Below, piece by piece: positions 1 to 8,035 of a stretch of 64,000 nt of DNA. The notes beneath the pieces are model-generated. The model was not told the DNA's origin and did no database searches. It saw nothing but the letters and a program-made list of their open reading frames with translations. Source of the stretch: Muribaculaceae bacterium (lineage in GTDB: Bacteria > Bacteroidota > Bacteroidia > Bacteroidales > Muribaculaceae). The stretch covers positions 62,001 to 126,000 of the forward strand of contig JAFLTP010000003.1 in the NCBI GenBank assembly GCA_022510405.1, read 5' to 3'. A program made the position numbers and the translations under genes. How positions within the stretch are numbered: position 1 is the stretch's first letter; each line of letters begins with the position of its first letter.

Positions 1-239
1 GTATCATCCAGACTATGATTTTGAGAGGCGAACATAACGGAAAACGAATCGACAACACAACTCCGAAAGAAATAGATGCCCTCATAAAGGCTTATAAGGA
101 AATCAAGCCGAAAGAGATTATGATCTACAGTCTTGACCGCTCCACCCCTGAAGAAAAGTTGATTAAGGTTGAGAAGGATGAGTTGGAAGAAATAGCTAAA
201 AGGATTGAAAGGGAAACCGGGATAGAGGTGAGGGTTTAA
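1..239 (+). CDS. Radical SAM family protein, C-terminal fragment (5' end outside window)
   Basis: The reading frame is open from the first bases of the window (codons begin at position 3) and ends at TAA 237-239, so this is the 3' end of a gene that starts upstream. The visible ~78 residues contain an NGKRIDNTTPKEIDALI segment and an EIMIYSLDRSTPEEKL segment, which I recognise from the C-terminal part of a Bacteroidales radical SAM protein. The Cys cluster that would prove this lies outside the window. The Met at 15 is internal and is not taken as the start. The stop codon is followed directly by heptamer repeats. Confidence in a real gene is high; confidence in the family is moderate. Confidence 0.6.
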   Translation, partial: IIQTMILRGEHNGKRIDNTTPKEIDALIKAYKEIKPKEIMIYSLDRSTPEEKLIKVEKDELEEIAKRIERETGIEVRV

Positions 240-338
240 AGTTTAAAGTTGAAAGTTGAAAGTTGAAAGTTTAAAGAGGAAAGTGGAAATATAAAGTATA
301 AAGTATAAAGTTTAAAGTTGAAAGTTGAAAGTTTAAAT
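237..338. repeat. Heptamer repeat spacer (AAAGTTK)n
   Basis: Starting in the stop codon of the upstream gene, the spacer is built of 7-bp units AAAGTTT, AAAGTTG and variants (AAAGTGG, AAGTATA), about 14 in a row. The same unit recurs at 17934-18131, 46758-46778 and 56747-56840. No coding potential or regulatory element is visible in it. Confidence 0.75.
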
Positions 339-374
339 ATTAATAATAAATAATTTAACAAGAAGATTGGGAAC

Positions 375-1322
375 ATGAGCGAGATGTTTTTCCCGGCACC
401 TTTGAAAGAGGGCGACAAGATAGCTATCGTATCCCCGGCCTCTATGGTAAAAGATGAATACGTCTATGGGGCAATGTCAAGAATGCTGGCGAGAGGTTAT
501 GAACCGGTGTTGATGAAATATGCGTTGGGACATGAAGACGGGAATTTCGCGGCCTCAAAGGGTGACAGACTGATGGATCTTTTTTCGGCCTTGGAGAATC
601 AGGAGTATAAGGCCATATTCTGTTCAAGAGGTGGATATGGATGCGCCCAATTACTTGCAAATTTTTCCAAAGGGATGATAGCAGGGAATCCGAAATGGAT
701 CATAGGATACTCAGATATTTCGGCCTTGCTCGCTCTTTGGTATTCATCCGGGATAGCTTCGATACATGGACCCATGGCGAAACACTTGGCAATAAATCCG
801 GCCGATGATCCCTCTACCGAAGCTCTCTTCAATATACTTGAAACCGGCGGCAGATTCGATTACACCGTAGCTCCACATCAATTTAATCAATTGGGGAAAT
901 CCACAGGGGTGATAAGGGGAGGAAATATGGCGGTGTTGACAGATCTTGCCGGAACTCCCTATGATCTGTTTGATTCAATGAAAAACAGAGATAGCCAGGG
1001 GGTGATTTTATTCTTCGAGGATATAGCGGAACCCATCTATAAGGTGAACCGAATGCTCTGGAGACTGGCCCTCAGTGGCAGCCTCATGATGGTGAAAGGC
1101 ATTATTTTCGGGCAGTTCACAGAATATAAACCCGATAAAAATTTCGACACGATGGAAGATATGATAAAGCATTTTATCGATCAATCCATCGTGCCGAGAA
1201 ATATTCCTATAGTATATAATTTTCCTGTTGGTCACACCGACCTCAATTATCCCATCACTGAGGGAGCCGAAGTGGAATTGGATGTCACAGAAACCCGCGT
1301 AAGGTTACGCACCTTATATTAA
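375..1322 (+). CDS. S66 family LD-carboxypeptidase (muramoyltetrapeptide carboxypeptidase)
   Basis: This 315-residue protein matches the S66 serine peptidase family, which removes the terminal D-Ala from tetrapeptide stems during peptidoglycan recycling. The family's triad is readable: the nucleophile Ser in IGYSDISALL (about residue 118), the Glu in LFFEDIAEPIYKVNRM (about 217) and the His in PVGHTDLNYPI (about 287). An N-terminal KEGDKIAIVSPAS segment and GGYGCAQLL are also typical. There is no signal peptide, so a cytoplasmic recycling role fits. It is convergent with korC, with only 7 nt between the stops and no visible terminator. Length is normal for the family. The ATG at 375 is chosen because the family N-terminus begins within a few residues of it. 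Confidence 0.9.
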   Translation: MSEMFFPAPLKEGDKIAIVSPASMVKDEYVYGAMSRMLARGYEPVLMKYALGHEDGNFAASKGDRLMDLFSALENQEYKAIFCSRGGYGCAQLLANFSKGMIAGNPKWIIGYSDISALLALWYSSGIASIHGPMAKHLAINPADDPSTEALFNILETGGRFDYTVAPHQFNQLGKSTGVIRGGNMAVLTDLAGTPYDLFDSMKNRDSQGVILFFEDIAEPIYKVNRMLWRLALSGSLMMVKGIIFGQFTEYKPDKNFDTMEDMIKHFIDQSIVPRNIPIVYNFPVGHTDLNYPITEGAEVELDVTETRVRLRTLY

Positions 1323-1329
1323 TCCGATC

Positions 1330-1872
1330 TTATTTTCTAAGTATCGTGCGGCCTTTCTCTATAGCCTGCTCATTGAGTGGGATAAGTTTGTGGTGACGTT
1401 CCGGAAGTGATTTCTTCAAACCCTTCACCACATTCTCCATTGGGAGTTTATAAGACATCGCTTCCAACAAAGCACCCATCACAACCATATTATAGGCTTT
1501 GGGATTACCGATTTCCAATGTGGCTTCCATAGCCTCTATGGGGAAAACGGATATGTCGTCACGTGTGGGCGGATTGTGGATACCATTGGTGTCATAAATA
1601 AGGATACCGCCGGGTTTCACTCTTGGTGAGAACTTGTCAAGACTCTGTTGATTCAGGGCTATCACAATGTCGTAGGCATCGAGAATCGGGGAAGAAATTT
1701 TTTCATCCGAAAGGATAACGGTGACATTTGCTGTACCACCACGTTGTTCCGGACCATAAGAGGGGAACCAAGTCACTTCCTTATCGTCCATAAGACCGGA
1801 ATAGGCAAGAATCTTACCCATTGAGAGGACACCTTGGCCGCCGAAACCGGCTATAATTATTTCTTGTTTCAT
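1330..1872 (-). CDS. korC: 2-oxoacid:ferredoxin oxidoreductase, gamma subunit
   Basis: The 180-residue product is the gamma-type subunit of a 2-oxoacid (probably 2-oxoglutarate) ferredoxin oxidoreductase, which converts a 2-oxoacid and CoA to acyl-CoA and reduced ferredoxin. The N-terminus EIIIAGFGGQGVLSMGKILA and the PSYGPEQRGGTANVTVILSDE region are characteristic of the family. It is the last gene of a korD-korA-korB-korC order on the minus strand, but is separated from korB by 347 bp of low-complexity DNA, whereas korA and korB are 4 nt apart. The start ATG at 1872 is preceded by a G-poor CAA/AAC-rich leader. Substrate (2-oxoglutarate rather than branched-chain or pyruvate) is inferred from the four-subunit Bacteroidales arrangement. 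Confidence 0.9.
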   Translation of the reverse strand: MKQEIIIAGFGGQGVLSMGKILAYSGLMDDKEVTWFPSYGPEQRGGTANVTVILSDEKISSPILDAYDIVIALNQQSLDKFSPRVKPGGILIYDTNGIHNPPTRDDISVFPIEAMEATLEIGNPKAYNMVVMGALLEAMSYKLPMENVVKGLKKSLPERHHKLIPLNEQAIEKGRTILRK

Positions 1873-2219
1873 TGTATGCTTGGTTATTGTTGTCGTTGTT
1901 AATGTTTTTTGATGTTGCGGTTTTATTGTTTTTGTTGATTTTGTTGTTGTTGGTATTGTTGTTATTGATTTTGTTGATTTTATAGATGTTATTGATTTTG
2001 TTGTTGTGGCTGTTGTTGTTGTTGTTGCTGTTGTTATTGTTATTGCTGTTGTTATTGTTGTTGCTTTTGTAACTGCTTTTGGTCACATTAAAAACAATAA
2101 AAACACCAAAAACAATAATAACATTATCTACATTAAATCATTAAAAACACCAAACACACCAAAAACAATAAAAACTTTATTTTTACTAAAACATTAAAAA
2201 CTTTAATTACATTAAAACA
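1873..2219. repeat. Low-complexity CAA/AAC-rich spacer between korB and korC
   Basis: On the transcribed (minus) strand this 347-bp spacer is almost free of G near korC: about 200 nt (1880-2080) of imperfect AAC/CAA/AAT triplets, followed toward korB by U-rich sequence with repeated TTTTTGGTGTTTT and TTTTTATTG words. It opens spurious ORFs, including a poly-Asn frame overlapping korC. No hairpin terminator or TAnnTTTG promoter stands out. It probably acts as an unstructured leader for korC or is an expanded microsatellite. Confidence 0.75.
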
Positions 2220-2981
2220 TTAAATATTTTTCAGGTCGCCGAGAGGATACTTCACGAACATATTTTCCACCATCCACTCGTTAGCTTTCTCAGGACTCAT
2301 TTTCCAACCGGAATTACATGTAGAAACAATTTCCACAACGGAAGTTCCTTTCTTTGCGAGTTGATTTTCGAATGCCTTCTTGAGAGCTGCCTTAGTTTTA
2401 CGTACAGCCGCGGGTGTATGTACCGACTGACGGGTGACATAGCAAGTACCGTCGAGCACCTTCATAAGTTCAGTGATCTCCAGAGGATGACCGTTAAGGT
2501 CCACACGGCGTCCATATGGAGTTGTGGCGGTCTTCTGACCGATCAGGGTAGTCGGAGCCATCTGTCCACCGGTCATACCATAGATAGCATTGTTTACAAA
2601 AATCATCACGATATTCTCTCCACGATTGGCGGCATGGATAGATTCTGCGGTACCGATTGCTGCCATATCGCCGTCGCCTTGATAAGTAAACACCACATCA
2701 TCGGGCCAAAGACGTTTCACAGCTGTTGCAACTGCCGGGGCACGTCCATGTGCCGCCTCCACCCAGTCGACATCTATATAATTGTAAGCGAATACGGCAC
2801 AACCCACCGGCGATACACCGACAGTTTTTTCAGTCAATCCCATTTCATGGATCACCTCGGCCACGAGTTTATGAACCACGCCGTGGCTGCACCCCGGACA
2901 ATAGTGCATATCAACCTCGTCAAGCAGTTGAGGAGTGGAATAAACCTTATTTTCTTCCTTGATTATTTCTTTGATTTCCAT
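2220..2981 (-). CDS. korB: 2-oxoacid:ferredoxin oxidoreductase, beta (TPP-binding) subunit
   Basis: The product carries the thiamine-diphosphate site of the KOR complex. CPGCSHGVVHKLV lies near residue 28, and the TPP/Mg motif TYQGDGDMAAIGTAE followed by VNNAIYGMTGGQ is at about 90-135. The C-terminal part VEIVSTCNSGWKMSP is typical of 2-oxoglutarate-type beta subunits. I start it at ATG 2979-2981, giving 253 residues and a 4-nt gap after the korA stop. An in-frame upstream start would overlap korA by about 35 nt and add 13 residues absent from family members. It is co-transcribed with korD and korA. Confidence 0.92.
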   Translation of the reverse strand: MEIKEIIKEENKVYSTPQLLDEVDMHYCPGCSHGVVHKLVAEVIHEMGLTEKTVGVSPVGCAVFAYNYIDVDWVEAAHGRAPAVATAVKRLWPDDVVFTYQGDGDMAAIGTAESIHAANRGENIVMIFVNNAIYGMTGGQMAPTTLIGQKTATTPYGRRVDLNGHPLEITELMKVLDGTCYVTRQSVHTPAAVRKTKAALKKAFENQLAKKGTSVVEIVSTCNSGWKMSPEKANEWMVENMFVKYPLGDLKNI

Positions 2982-2985
2982 GGCT

Positions 2986-4080
2986 TCATGCTTTAGTTGG
3001 ATTGACAATCTTTTCTTCAAGAGCGTTAACTACCTCTGTAGGACTTGGAATGATTCCACCAAGACGGCCAAAGTGTTCTACAGGGAGACGGTCGTGGATT
3101 GAAAGACGCACATCCTCAATCATCTGGCCGGCGTTAAGTTCCACAACGAGTATACCTTTCTTACCCTCCGCAGCTTTATCGAGAGCCTCTTTTGGGAAAG
3201 GCCAGAGAGTGATAGGGCGAACGATACCTACCTTGATACCTTTTTCGGCAGCCAATTCACGGGCCTTGTCGCATATACGAGCGATAGATCCGAAAGCCAC
3301 CATAAGATAGTCGGCACCTTCCACTCCTATTTCTTCCCAACGGGTTTCATTTTCTTCTATTTCCTTATAGACAGCCTGAAGGCGATGGTTGTTCACCTCC
3401 ATTTTGGCCGGTTCCATTTCGAGGGATGTAATCACATTCCTTTTTCTAATGCCTGTGCGGCCGTTAGCTGCCCAGGGGCATTGTTTCTTCACCTCTTCAT
3501 CTGTGCGACGGGGACGTTGCTCGGGGAGCACCACCTTCTCCATCATCTGGCCGACTATACCGTCGGCAAGAATCATAGCCGGAGTGAGATATTTGAAAGA
3601 GAGGTCGAAACCGAGAGCCACGAAATCAACCATTTCCTGCACTGACGATGGTGCGAGCACGATGAGATGGTAGTCGCCATGACCTCCACCCTTGGTGGCC
3701 TGGAAATAGTCGGCCTGTGACGGTTGGATTGTACCGAGACCCGGTCCACCTCTCATCACATTGAGAATCAATGCCGGCAACTGTGCCGCGGCTATATATG
3801 AAATTCCTTCCTGTTTAAGACTTATACCCGGTGATGATGATGAAGTCATTACAGCCTTTCCGGTGGCCGCACCTCCATACACCATGTTAATTGCTGCGAC
3901 TTCAGATTCAGCCTGAAGGACCACCATACCGGTTGTTTCCCATGGCATAAGGGCTTCAAGAGTCTCGAGCACCTCGCTTTGTGGCGTGATGGGATATCCG
4001 AAATAACCGTCACAACCGTAGCGGATGGCAGCGTGAGCCACAGCCTCGTTGCCTTTCATTAAAGTTACTTCTCCTTTCAT
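2986..4080 (-). CDS. korA: 2-oxoacid:ferredoxin oxidoreductase, alpha subunit
   Basis: The 364-residue alpha subunit of the KOR complex binds the 2-oxoacid and CoA. Family landmarks are LMKGNEAVAHAAIRYGCDGYFGYPITPQSE at the N-terminus, AAINMVYGGAATGKAVMTSSSSPG near 70-90, and the C-terminal transketolase-like part GIVRPITLWPFPKEAL. A second Met at residue 8 is an alternative start. It follows korD after 46 nt and abuts korB. KOR supplies reduced ferredoxin in anaerobic Bacteroidales and can also run reductively to 2-oxoglutarate; which direction applies cannot be read here. Confidence 0.93.
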   Translation of the reverse strand: MKGEVTLMKGNEAVAHAAIRYGCDGYFGYPITPQSEVLETLEALMPWETTGMVVLQAESEVAAINMVYGGAATGKAVMTSSSSPGISLKQEGISYIAAAQLPALILNVMRGGPGLGTIQPSQADYFQATKGGGHGDYHLIVLAPSSVQEMVDFVALGFDLSFKYLTPAMILADGIVGQMMEKVVLPEQRPRRTDEEVKKQCPWAANGRTGIRKRNVITSLEMEPAKMEVNNHRLQAVYKEIEENETRWEEIGVEGADYLMVAFGSIARICDKARELAAEKGIKVGIVRPITLWPFPKEALDKAAEGKKGILVVELNAGQMIEDVRLSIHDRLPVEHFGRLGGIIPSPTEVVNALEEKIVNPTKA

Positions 4081-4126
4081 TTCAGTTGTTGATACTTTTA
4101 AAGGTATTAGAAAAAAGGTTGAGAGG

Positions 4127-4357
4127 TCAATCCACTTTTACGCGATAAACCTCGATACATGCGTCGGGACAAACCCAGGCGCAAGAGCAACAACCGGTGC
4201 AATTGTCGGGATGCTCCATGAATGCGTAGTGGTAGCCGCGGTCGTTCACCTCGTTAGGTTGAAGGGCCAAAGTGTCGGTGGGACAAGCCACAACACAGAG
4301 ATTGCAACCTTTGCAGCGGGCGATATTGACCGTGACTGCTCCTTTTACTTTTGCCAT
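4127..4357 (-). CDS. korD: 2-oxoacid:ferredoxin oxidoreductase, delta subunit (2[4Fe-4S] ferredoxin)
   Basis: A 76-residue ferredoxin-like protein with two classical cluster motifs: CKGCNLCVVACP (residues ~17-28) and CTGCCSCAWVCP (~54-65). It ferries electrons from the TPP-bearing subunits to free ferredoxin. It is the first gene of the kor operon on the minus strand. Its start ATG at 4357 is preceded by the A-rich G-free stretch AAAAACACAAAA, and no Shine-Dalgarno sequence is visible, as is common in Bacteroidetes. The upstream Sir2 gene lies 95 bp away on the same strand, separated by heptamer-like AGTTGAAAG words. Confidence 0.93.
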   Translation of the reverse strand: MAKVKGAVTVNIARCKGCNLCVVACPTDTLALQPNEVNDRGYHYAFMEHPDNCTGCCSCAWVCPDACIEVYRVKVD

Positions 4358-4452
4358 TTTTGTGTTTTTATGTTAGATTTAGGTTGTTATAAAGTTGAAA
4401 GTTGAAAATATATAGTTGAAAGCAGATAATGATTCCTTTCTGTTTCCACTTT

Positions 4453-5157
4453 CTATTTTCTATTTTCCAGTATTTCCTTTAGGCGACGCATCCCTTCGGT
4501 CGCCGTGGCCTTGATGACATGGATCTGAGGACTGTCGATACTGATATTCGCTGGATTCGGATCAATATAGTAAATAGGGATACCGGGACGCACATAATGC
4601 AGAAGCCCCGCAGCCGGATAGACGTTGAGAGAAGTGCCAATCACCACAAAAATATCCGCTTCATGCACCCAATCCACAGCCAATTCCATGTTTGGAACGG
4701 GTTCCTGGAAAAATACGATATGGGGACGCATTGGGTGTCCGTTCTTGCCGCGTGTTTCCGGAGTTGTCTCCAAATGCTCCATGTCCAGACTTTCGATGTA
4801 ATTGGGTTCGATGACGGATCTCATCTTCATCAATTCTCCATGAAGGTGGAGAATTTTTGATGAACCGGCCCGTTCATGAAGGTCATCGACATTCTGGGTG
4901 ATCACATACACGTCATAATCCGTTTCGAGTTCGGCAAGGATTTTATGAGCATCGTTGGGTTGCTTGCCTATCAAGTCTTTACGACGGGCATTGTAGAATT
5001 GGTGAACCAATGCCGGATTCCTGCAGAAGCCGTCGGCGGAACAAACCTCCATTACGGGATAGTTTTCCCAAAGACCGCCCGCGTCACGGAATGTAGATAT
5101 ACCACTTTCGGCACTGATGCCGGCTCCGGAAGAGATTACTAATTTGGGTTTTGACAT
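4453..5157 (-). CDS. Sir2-family NAD-dependent protein deacylase, zinc-less type
   Basis: The 234-residue protein has the sirtuin NAD fold: SSGAGISAESGISTFRDAGGLW (from residue 10), TQNVDDLHERAG (~88-99) with the catalytic His in ILHLHGELMK, and IGTSLNVYPAAGLLHYV in the second NAD-binding half. The two CxxC pairs that bind structural zinc in E. coli CobB and most sirtuins are absent: the segment after HLHGE has no Cys. I recall other Bacteroidales Sir2 proteins sharing this lack, so it is probably a lineage trait rather than decay. Expected activity is NAD-dependent lysine deacylation. It sits upstream of korD on the same strand and may be co-transcribed with it, suggesting but not proving a link to central metabolism. 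Confidence 0.88.
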   Translation of the reverse strand: MSKPKLVISSGAGISAESGISTFRDAGGLWENYPVMEVCSADGFCRNPALVHQFYNARRKDLIGKQPNDAHKILAELETDYDVYVITQNVDDLHERAGSSKILHLHGELMKMRSVIEPNYIESLDMEHLETTPETRGKNGHPMRPHIVFFQEPVPNMELAVDWVHEADIFVVIGTSLNVYPAAGLLHYVRPGIPIYYIDPNPANISIDSPQIHVIKATATEGMRRLKEILENRK

Positions 5158-5231
5158 TACGATTCCTTTTGTGCGAATATACCTATATTTTTCAACACTA
5201 AGAAATAATATGTTTTTAAATTATAAAAACA

Positions 5232-5299
5232 ATACACCCCAAAGCTTACTAACCGAGCTTCGGGGTGTATCGCTTGCAGAGGGGCCTCACGGCCCCTGC
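5232..5299 (-). terminator. Double hairpin terminator of the secreted Ig-like gene
   Basis: Two adjacent hairpins lie just downstream of the 5322-7763 gene. The first pairs GGGGCC with GGCCCC inside a GCAG/CTGC stem (5276-5299). The second pairs ATACACCCC with GGGGTGTAT (arms 5232-5240 and 5262-5270). Reading on the minus strand, the second stem is followed by TTGTTTTTATAA, a good U-rich tail for intrinsic termination. Confidence 0.8.
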
Positions 5300-5321
5300 T
5301 GAAGCTTATGAGATAATTAAT

Positions 5322-7763
5322 TTACTTTCTAACAAGTACTTTCTTACCGTTGATGATGTAGAGACCCGGAGCGAGGCTGTTGAGGTCTTTGTTCATCTTC
5401 ACACCTTGGAGGTTGTAAACACCTTCTACAACACCGTTGGCGCTTTCGATAGCGTTGATACCGGTAGAACCATAAATGAATTCAAATTCCACTACATCGT
5501 TGTAGTAAGCCTTATCTTTACCAATATAGAAGGCTCCTTCTCCAATGGTTACAGTGTATTTGCCACCGGTTGTGAGGTCAAGACCTTCAAGGTTGACTGT
5601 CACGTTATTTTCGTTAACTTTTACGCCATCGCCGATTGACAATCTTTCTTCGAATTCAGCATCAGTCGGACTAAGGATGAGCACTTCAGCTGCAACATCC
5701 ATGAGGCTTACGGCTTCATTATTCCAGGAGATTACCAAAGTGTTCACTTCTTCATAAGTCAAAGTGGCTTCCACTTCAGTTACTTGTGGCAATGCTTCAA
5801 CTGTGAATGATTCTTCAAACGGCATGTTGAGAGCGCCTTCGCTGTTTCTTACAACTGTACCTATTGAGAGGGTGTATTCACCTTCGCCATATTCAGCGAT
5901 GTATTCACTCATATTAAGGATAAGGGCGTTGCTGCCGCTTGTGAAGTCAGAAGCTTCGGTCGGTGCTGCTTCATTTCCGGAAGTACCATAAACTGTGAGG
6001 CCAAGTTCAACAGCAACCACGAGATTTTCACCCTCTTCGTCTTTGGCAGGAACGGTAAGGTTACCAAGTACACTATTATTGTCGGTTAAAGTGTCTACAT
6101 CTTCTGACCAGTATACATATACAACCGGCATCATCGGATCAGCATCGTAATACAATGTCGGTTCAGCTGTCATATAAGCAGGTTCTTCGTCTGGAGTAAC
6201 AGCTGAGATTTCACCGTCAGTAACATTGAATTCAAAAGTAACCTCAGCATTTAGATAATTTTGATAATTCGCACCTGACAATGGTATACTCTCGGAAGGT
6301 ATTATCAATGTATATTCCCCTTCAAGATCTAAATCTTCGAGATTTATTACAAATTGTTCATAATTTACAATTGTTATTTCTCCAGGTACAAAATTGCCAA
6401 ATAGGTCTGTATCCTCATAATTCAATGTGATTTTTTCACCTTCGGCATTTTCAATATAAATTGGACAAGGGTTGGGGGCAGATAAGCTATACCCTTCCCA
6501 ATAAACTAAGATATTATTATCTTCAATAAGGATTGTGGCATCTTCTTCCGCCAATGGCATAATATTGACCTGGATTTCTTGAGAAGGATTAATAAGACCT
6601 TCTTCATTAGCCACAATTCCTTCAGGTATGATAACCGTTATGAATCCGGAAATGCCTTCAAGTAATGATTCAACATTAATAATCACGATATTACCAGCAA
6701 GCTCATCAGCCTGAGGATCAATTCCTCCAGTTTCTTCATTATTAACAGTTATAAAATTGAAGGCAGAGGCAGGAACTTGTATAGTTTGAGTATTCCATTC
6801 CTCATCGTTATATTGGATAGTTGCAGAAAGACCTTTTTCTGTAGGATAAACTGTTTCATAATTCCATGTCAAGTCTACACTATTTAAAACAGTTACTTGA
6901 TCATTTTCGGGTGAAAGCACTGTGGCACTGGAAAGACCGTTAAATATGACATAATTCATTTGCACCGAGCTGCTCACAGTATATTCATCAAAAGCCACAT
7001 ATCCTGAAGGAATTTCAACATGCCATGTACCTTCTCCAAGTCCACTAAGGTCGAGAACGATTGTTCCTTCTTCCTCGTTTACTGTTACAAGTTCCGGATT
7101 CAAAACTCCATCAGTTACAGGTTCTGCAACCGCACGTCCGCCAGGACCAAAATCATCTCCTCCTGTAGCTCCTTCTTTTTCACATATAATTTCCAATTCT
7201 TTATTATATGAAATAAACGGAGTATTTTTCCAGGTAACGGTTACATTTGACAATGCAGAGGAGCCATATACATTGTCCACAGGATTTGGATCAATAGTAT
7301 AATCACCCCAGGCACCCACGTAGGTGTATTCAAGTACTATTTCATCGTTTACATCTGCAGTATTCTCTGCATCTTGAACAAACCCTGCAGGTATAGTTAT
7401 AGTATATTTTCCTGTTTTAATACCATCCTCCGAATCAGTATAAGAACTCCAACTAATTACTAAAACATATGGAGGAGCGGGTACATAAGCATCTAATTCT
7501 TCATCAAAGTCTCCTCCGATGTCATAAAAATCAACTGCATAAATAGCTTCAGGTTCTCCTCCATTGTAGGAAATCATAATCTGCTTGGAGTAATCAATTT
7601 GCACATCTTGTTCCTCACCCCATGTGATCATGATATCTTCTGCCCATCCGTTAATAACCTCTCCACTTTCCGGAGTAATTTCGGACGGGGTTAAGGTGGC
7701 GTTTGCGGAGAAGCCGAAGCCTCCGAGCAACAGTGCCGCACCAATTGTTGTAAATTTTTTCAT
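5322..7763 (-). CDS. Large secreted Ig-like-repeat protein with T9SS-type C-terminal sorting tail
   Basis: This 813-residue protein starts with a signal peptide (MKKFTTIGAALLLGGFGFSA, cleavage near ANA). A long acidic body follows, built of repeated beta-sandwich-like segments that end in phrases such as GEYTLIIPS, GKYTITIPAGFV and GEYTLSIGTVV (at least six), each with WxxE/WNN-type cores (ITWGEE, VTWKNT, LTWNYE, VYWSED, ISWNNE). The last 35 residues have the form EGVYNLQGVKMNK...LAPGLYIINGKKVLVRK, which matches the type A C-terminal domain recognised by the type IX secretion system. It is predicted to be exported and attached to the surface. Function is unknown; adhesion or glycan contact is only a guess. 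It stands alone, with its own terminator and a promoter holding a G9 tract. The first two-thirds of the gene use visibly more A/T-ending codons than the last third. Confidence 0.85.
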   Translation of the reverse strand: MKKFTTIGAALLLGGFGFSANATLTPSEITPESGEVINGWAEDIMITWGEEQDVQIDYSKQIMISYNGGEPEAIYAVDFYDIGGDFDEELDAYVPAPPYVLVISWSSYTDSEDGIKTGKYTITIPAGFVQDAENTADVNDEIVLEYTYVGAWGDYTIDPNPVDNVYGSSALSNVTVTWKNTPFISYNKELEIICEKEGATGGDDFGPGGRAVAEPVTDGVLNPELVTVNEEEGTIVLDLSGLGEGTWHVEIPSGYVAFDEYTVSSSVQMNYVIFNGLSSATVLSPENDQVTVLNSVDLTWNYETVYPTEKGLSATIQYNDEEWNTQTIQVPASAFNFITVNNEETGGIDPQADELAGNIVIINVESLLEGISGFITVIIPEGIVANEEGLINPSQEIQVNIMPLAEEDATILIEDNNILVYWEGYSLSAPNPCPIYIENAEGEKITLNYEDTDLFGNFVPGEITIVNYEQFVINLEDLDLEGEYTLIIPSESIPLSGANYQNYLNAEVTFEFNVTDGEISAVTPDEEPAYMTAEPTLYYDADPMMPVVYVYWSEDVDTLTDNNSVLGNLTVPAKDEEGENLVVAVELGLTVYGTSGNEAAPTEASDFTSGSNALILNMSEYIAEYGEGEYTLSIGTVVRNSEGALNMPFEESFTVEALPQVTEVEATLTYEEVNTLVISWNNEAVSLMDVAAEVLILSPTDAEFEERLSIGDGVKVNENNVTVNLEGLDLTTGGKYTVTIGEGAFYIGKDKAYYNDVVEFEFIYGSTGINAIESANGVVEGVYNLQGVKMNKDLNSLAPGLYIINGKKVLVRK

Positions 7764-7907
7764 AAAAAGAAAAATTTGGTTAATAAAAAATTTGATTAAT
7801 TCTCAATGTTTGATTTCTTCAAAAACCCTTTTCGCATCTTGATTTCATCGAAATTGATGTATATATTTTCAAGACCAAAAACGTAATGTTTTTGTAATTA
7901 ATTGGCA

Positions 7908-7938
7908 CAAAGCTACTTACCCCCCCCCATTTTTGCAA
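7908..7938 (-). promoter_or_regulatory. Promoter of the secreted protein gene, with G9 tract in the spacer
   Basis: On the minus strand a -33 TTG (7938-7936) is followed by exactly 20 nt and then a -7 box TAGCTTTG (7915-7908), matching the Bacteroidetes pattern. Nine consecutive G (plus-strand C at 7920-7928) fill the middle of the spacer. A start near 7900 would give a leader of about 135 nt. One-base slippage of the tract would move the spacer off the 20 nt shared by the other promoters in this window. The rest of 7764-7907 holds no gene. Confidence 0.7.
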
Positions 7939-8035
7939 GTTAAAAATTCTTAAAAATTAAAAATGTGGTGTTTATCTAAAATAAATCACCGATAGAAGAC
8001 AGGGTCACAAAAACAACAAATCCGGCTTCATAAAC

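Noticed and set aside
1814-2086. 90-codon frame encoding a poly-Asn protein
   Set aside because: It is the AAC/AAT triplet tract read in frame and overlaps the N-terminus of korC in another frame; no independent start signal or domain.
2982-3020. Earlier in-frame start for korB
   Set aside because: The extra 13 residues are korA coding sequence in another frame; the ATG at 2981 follows the korA stop by 4 nt.
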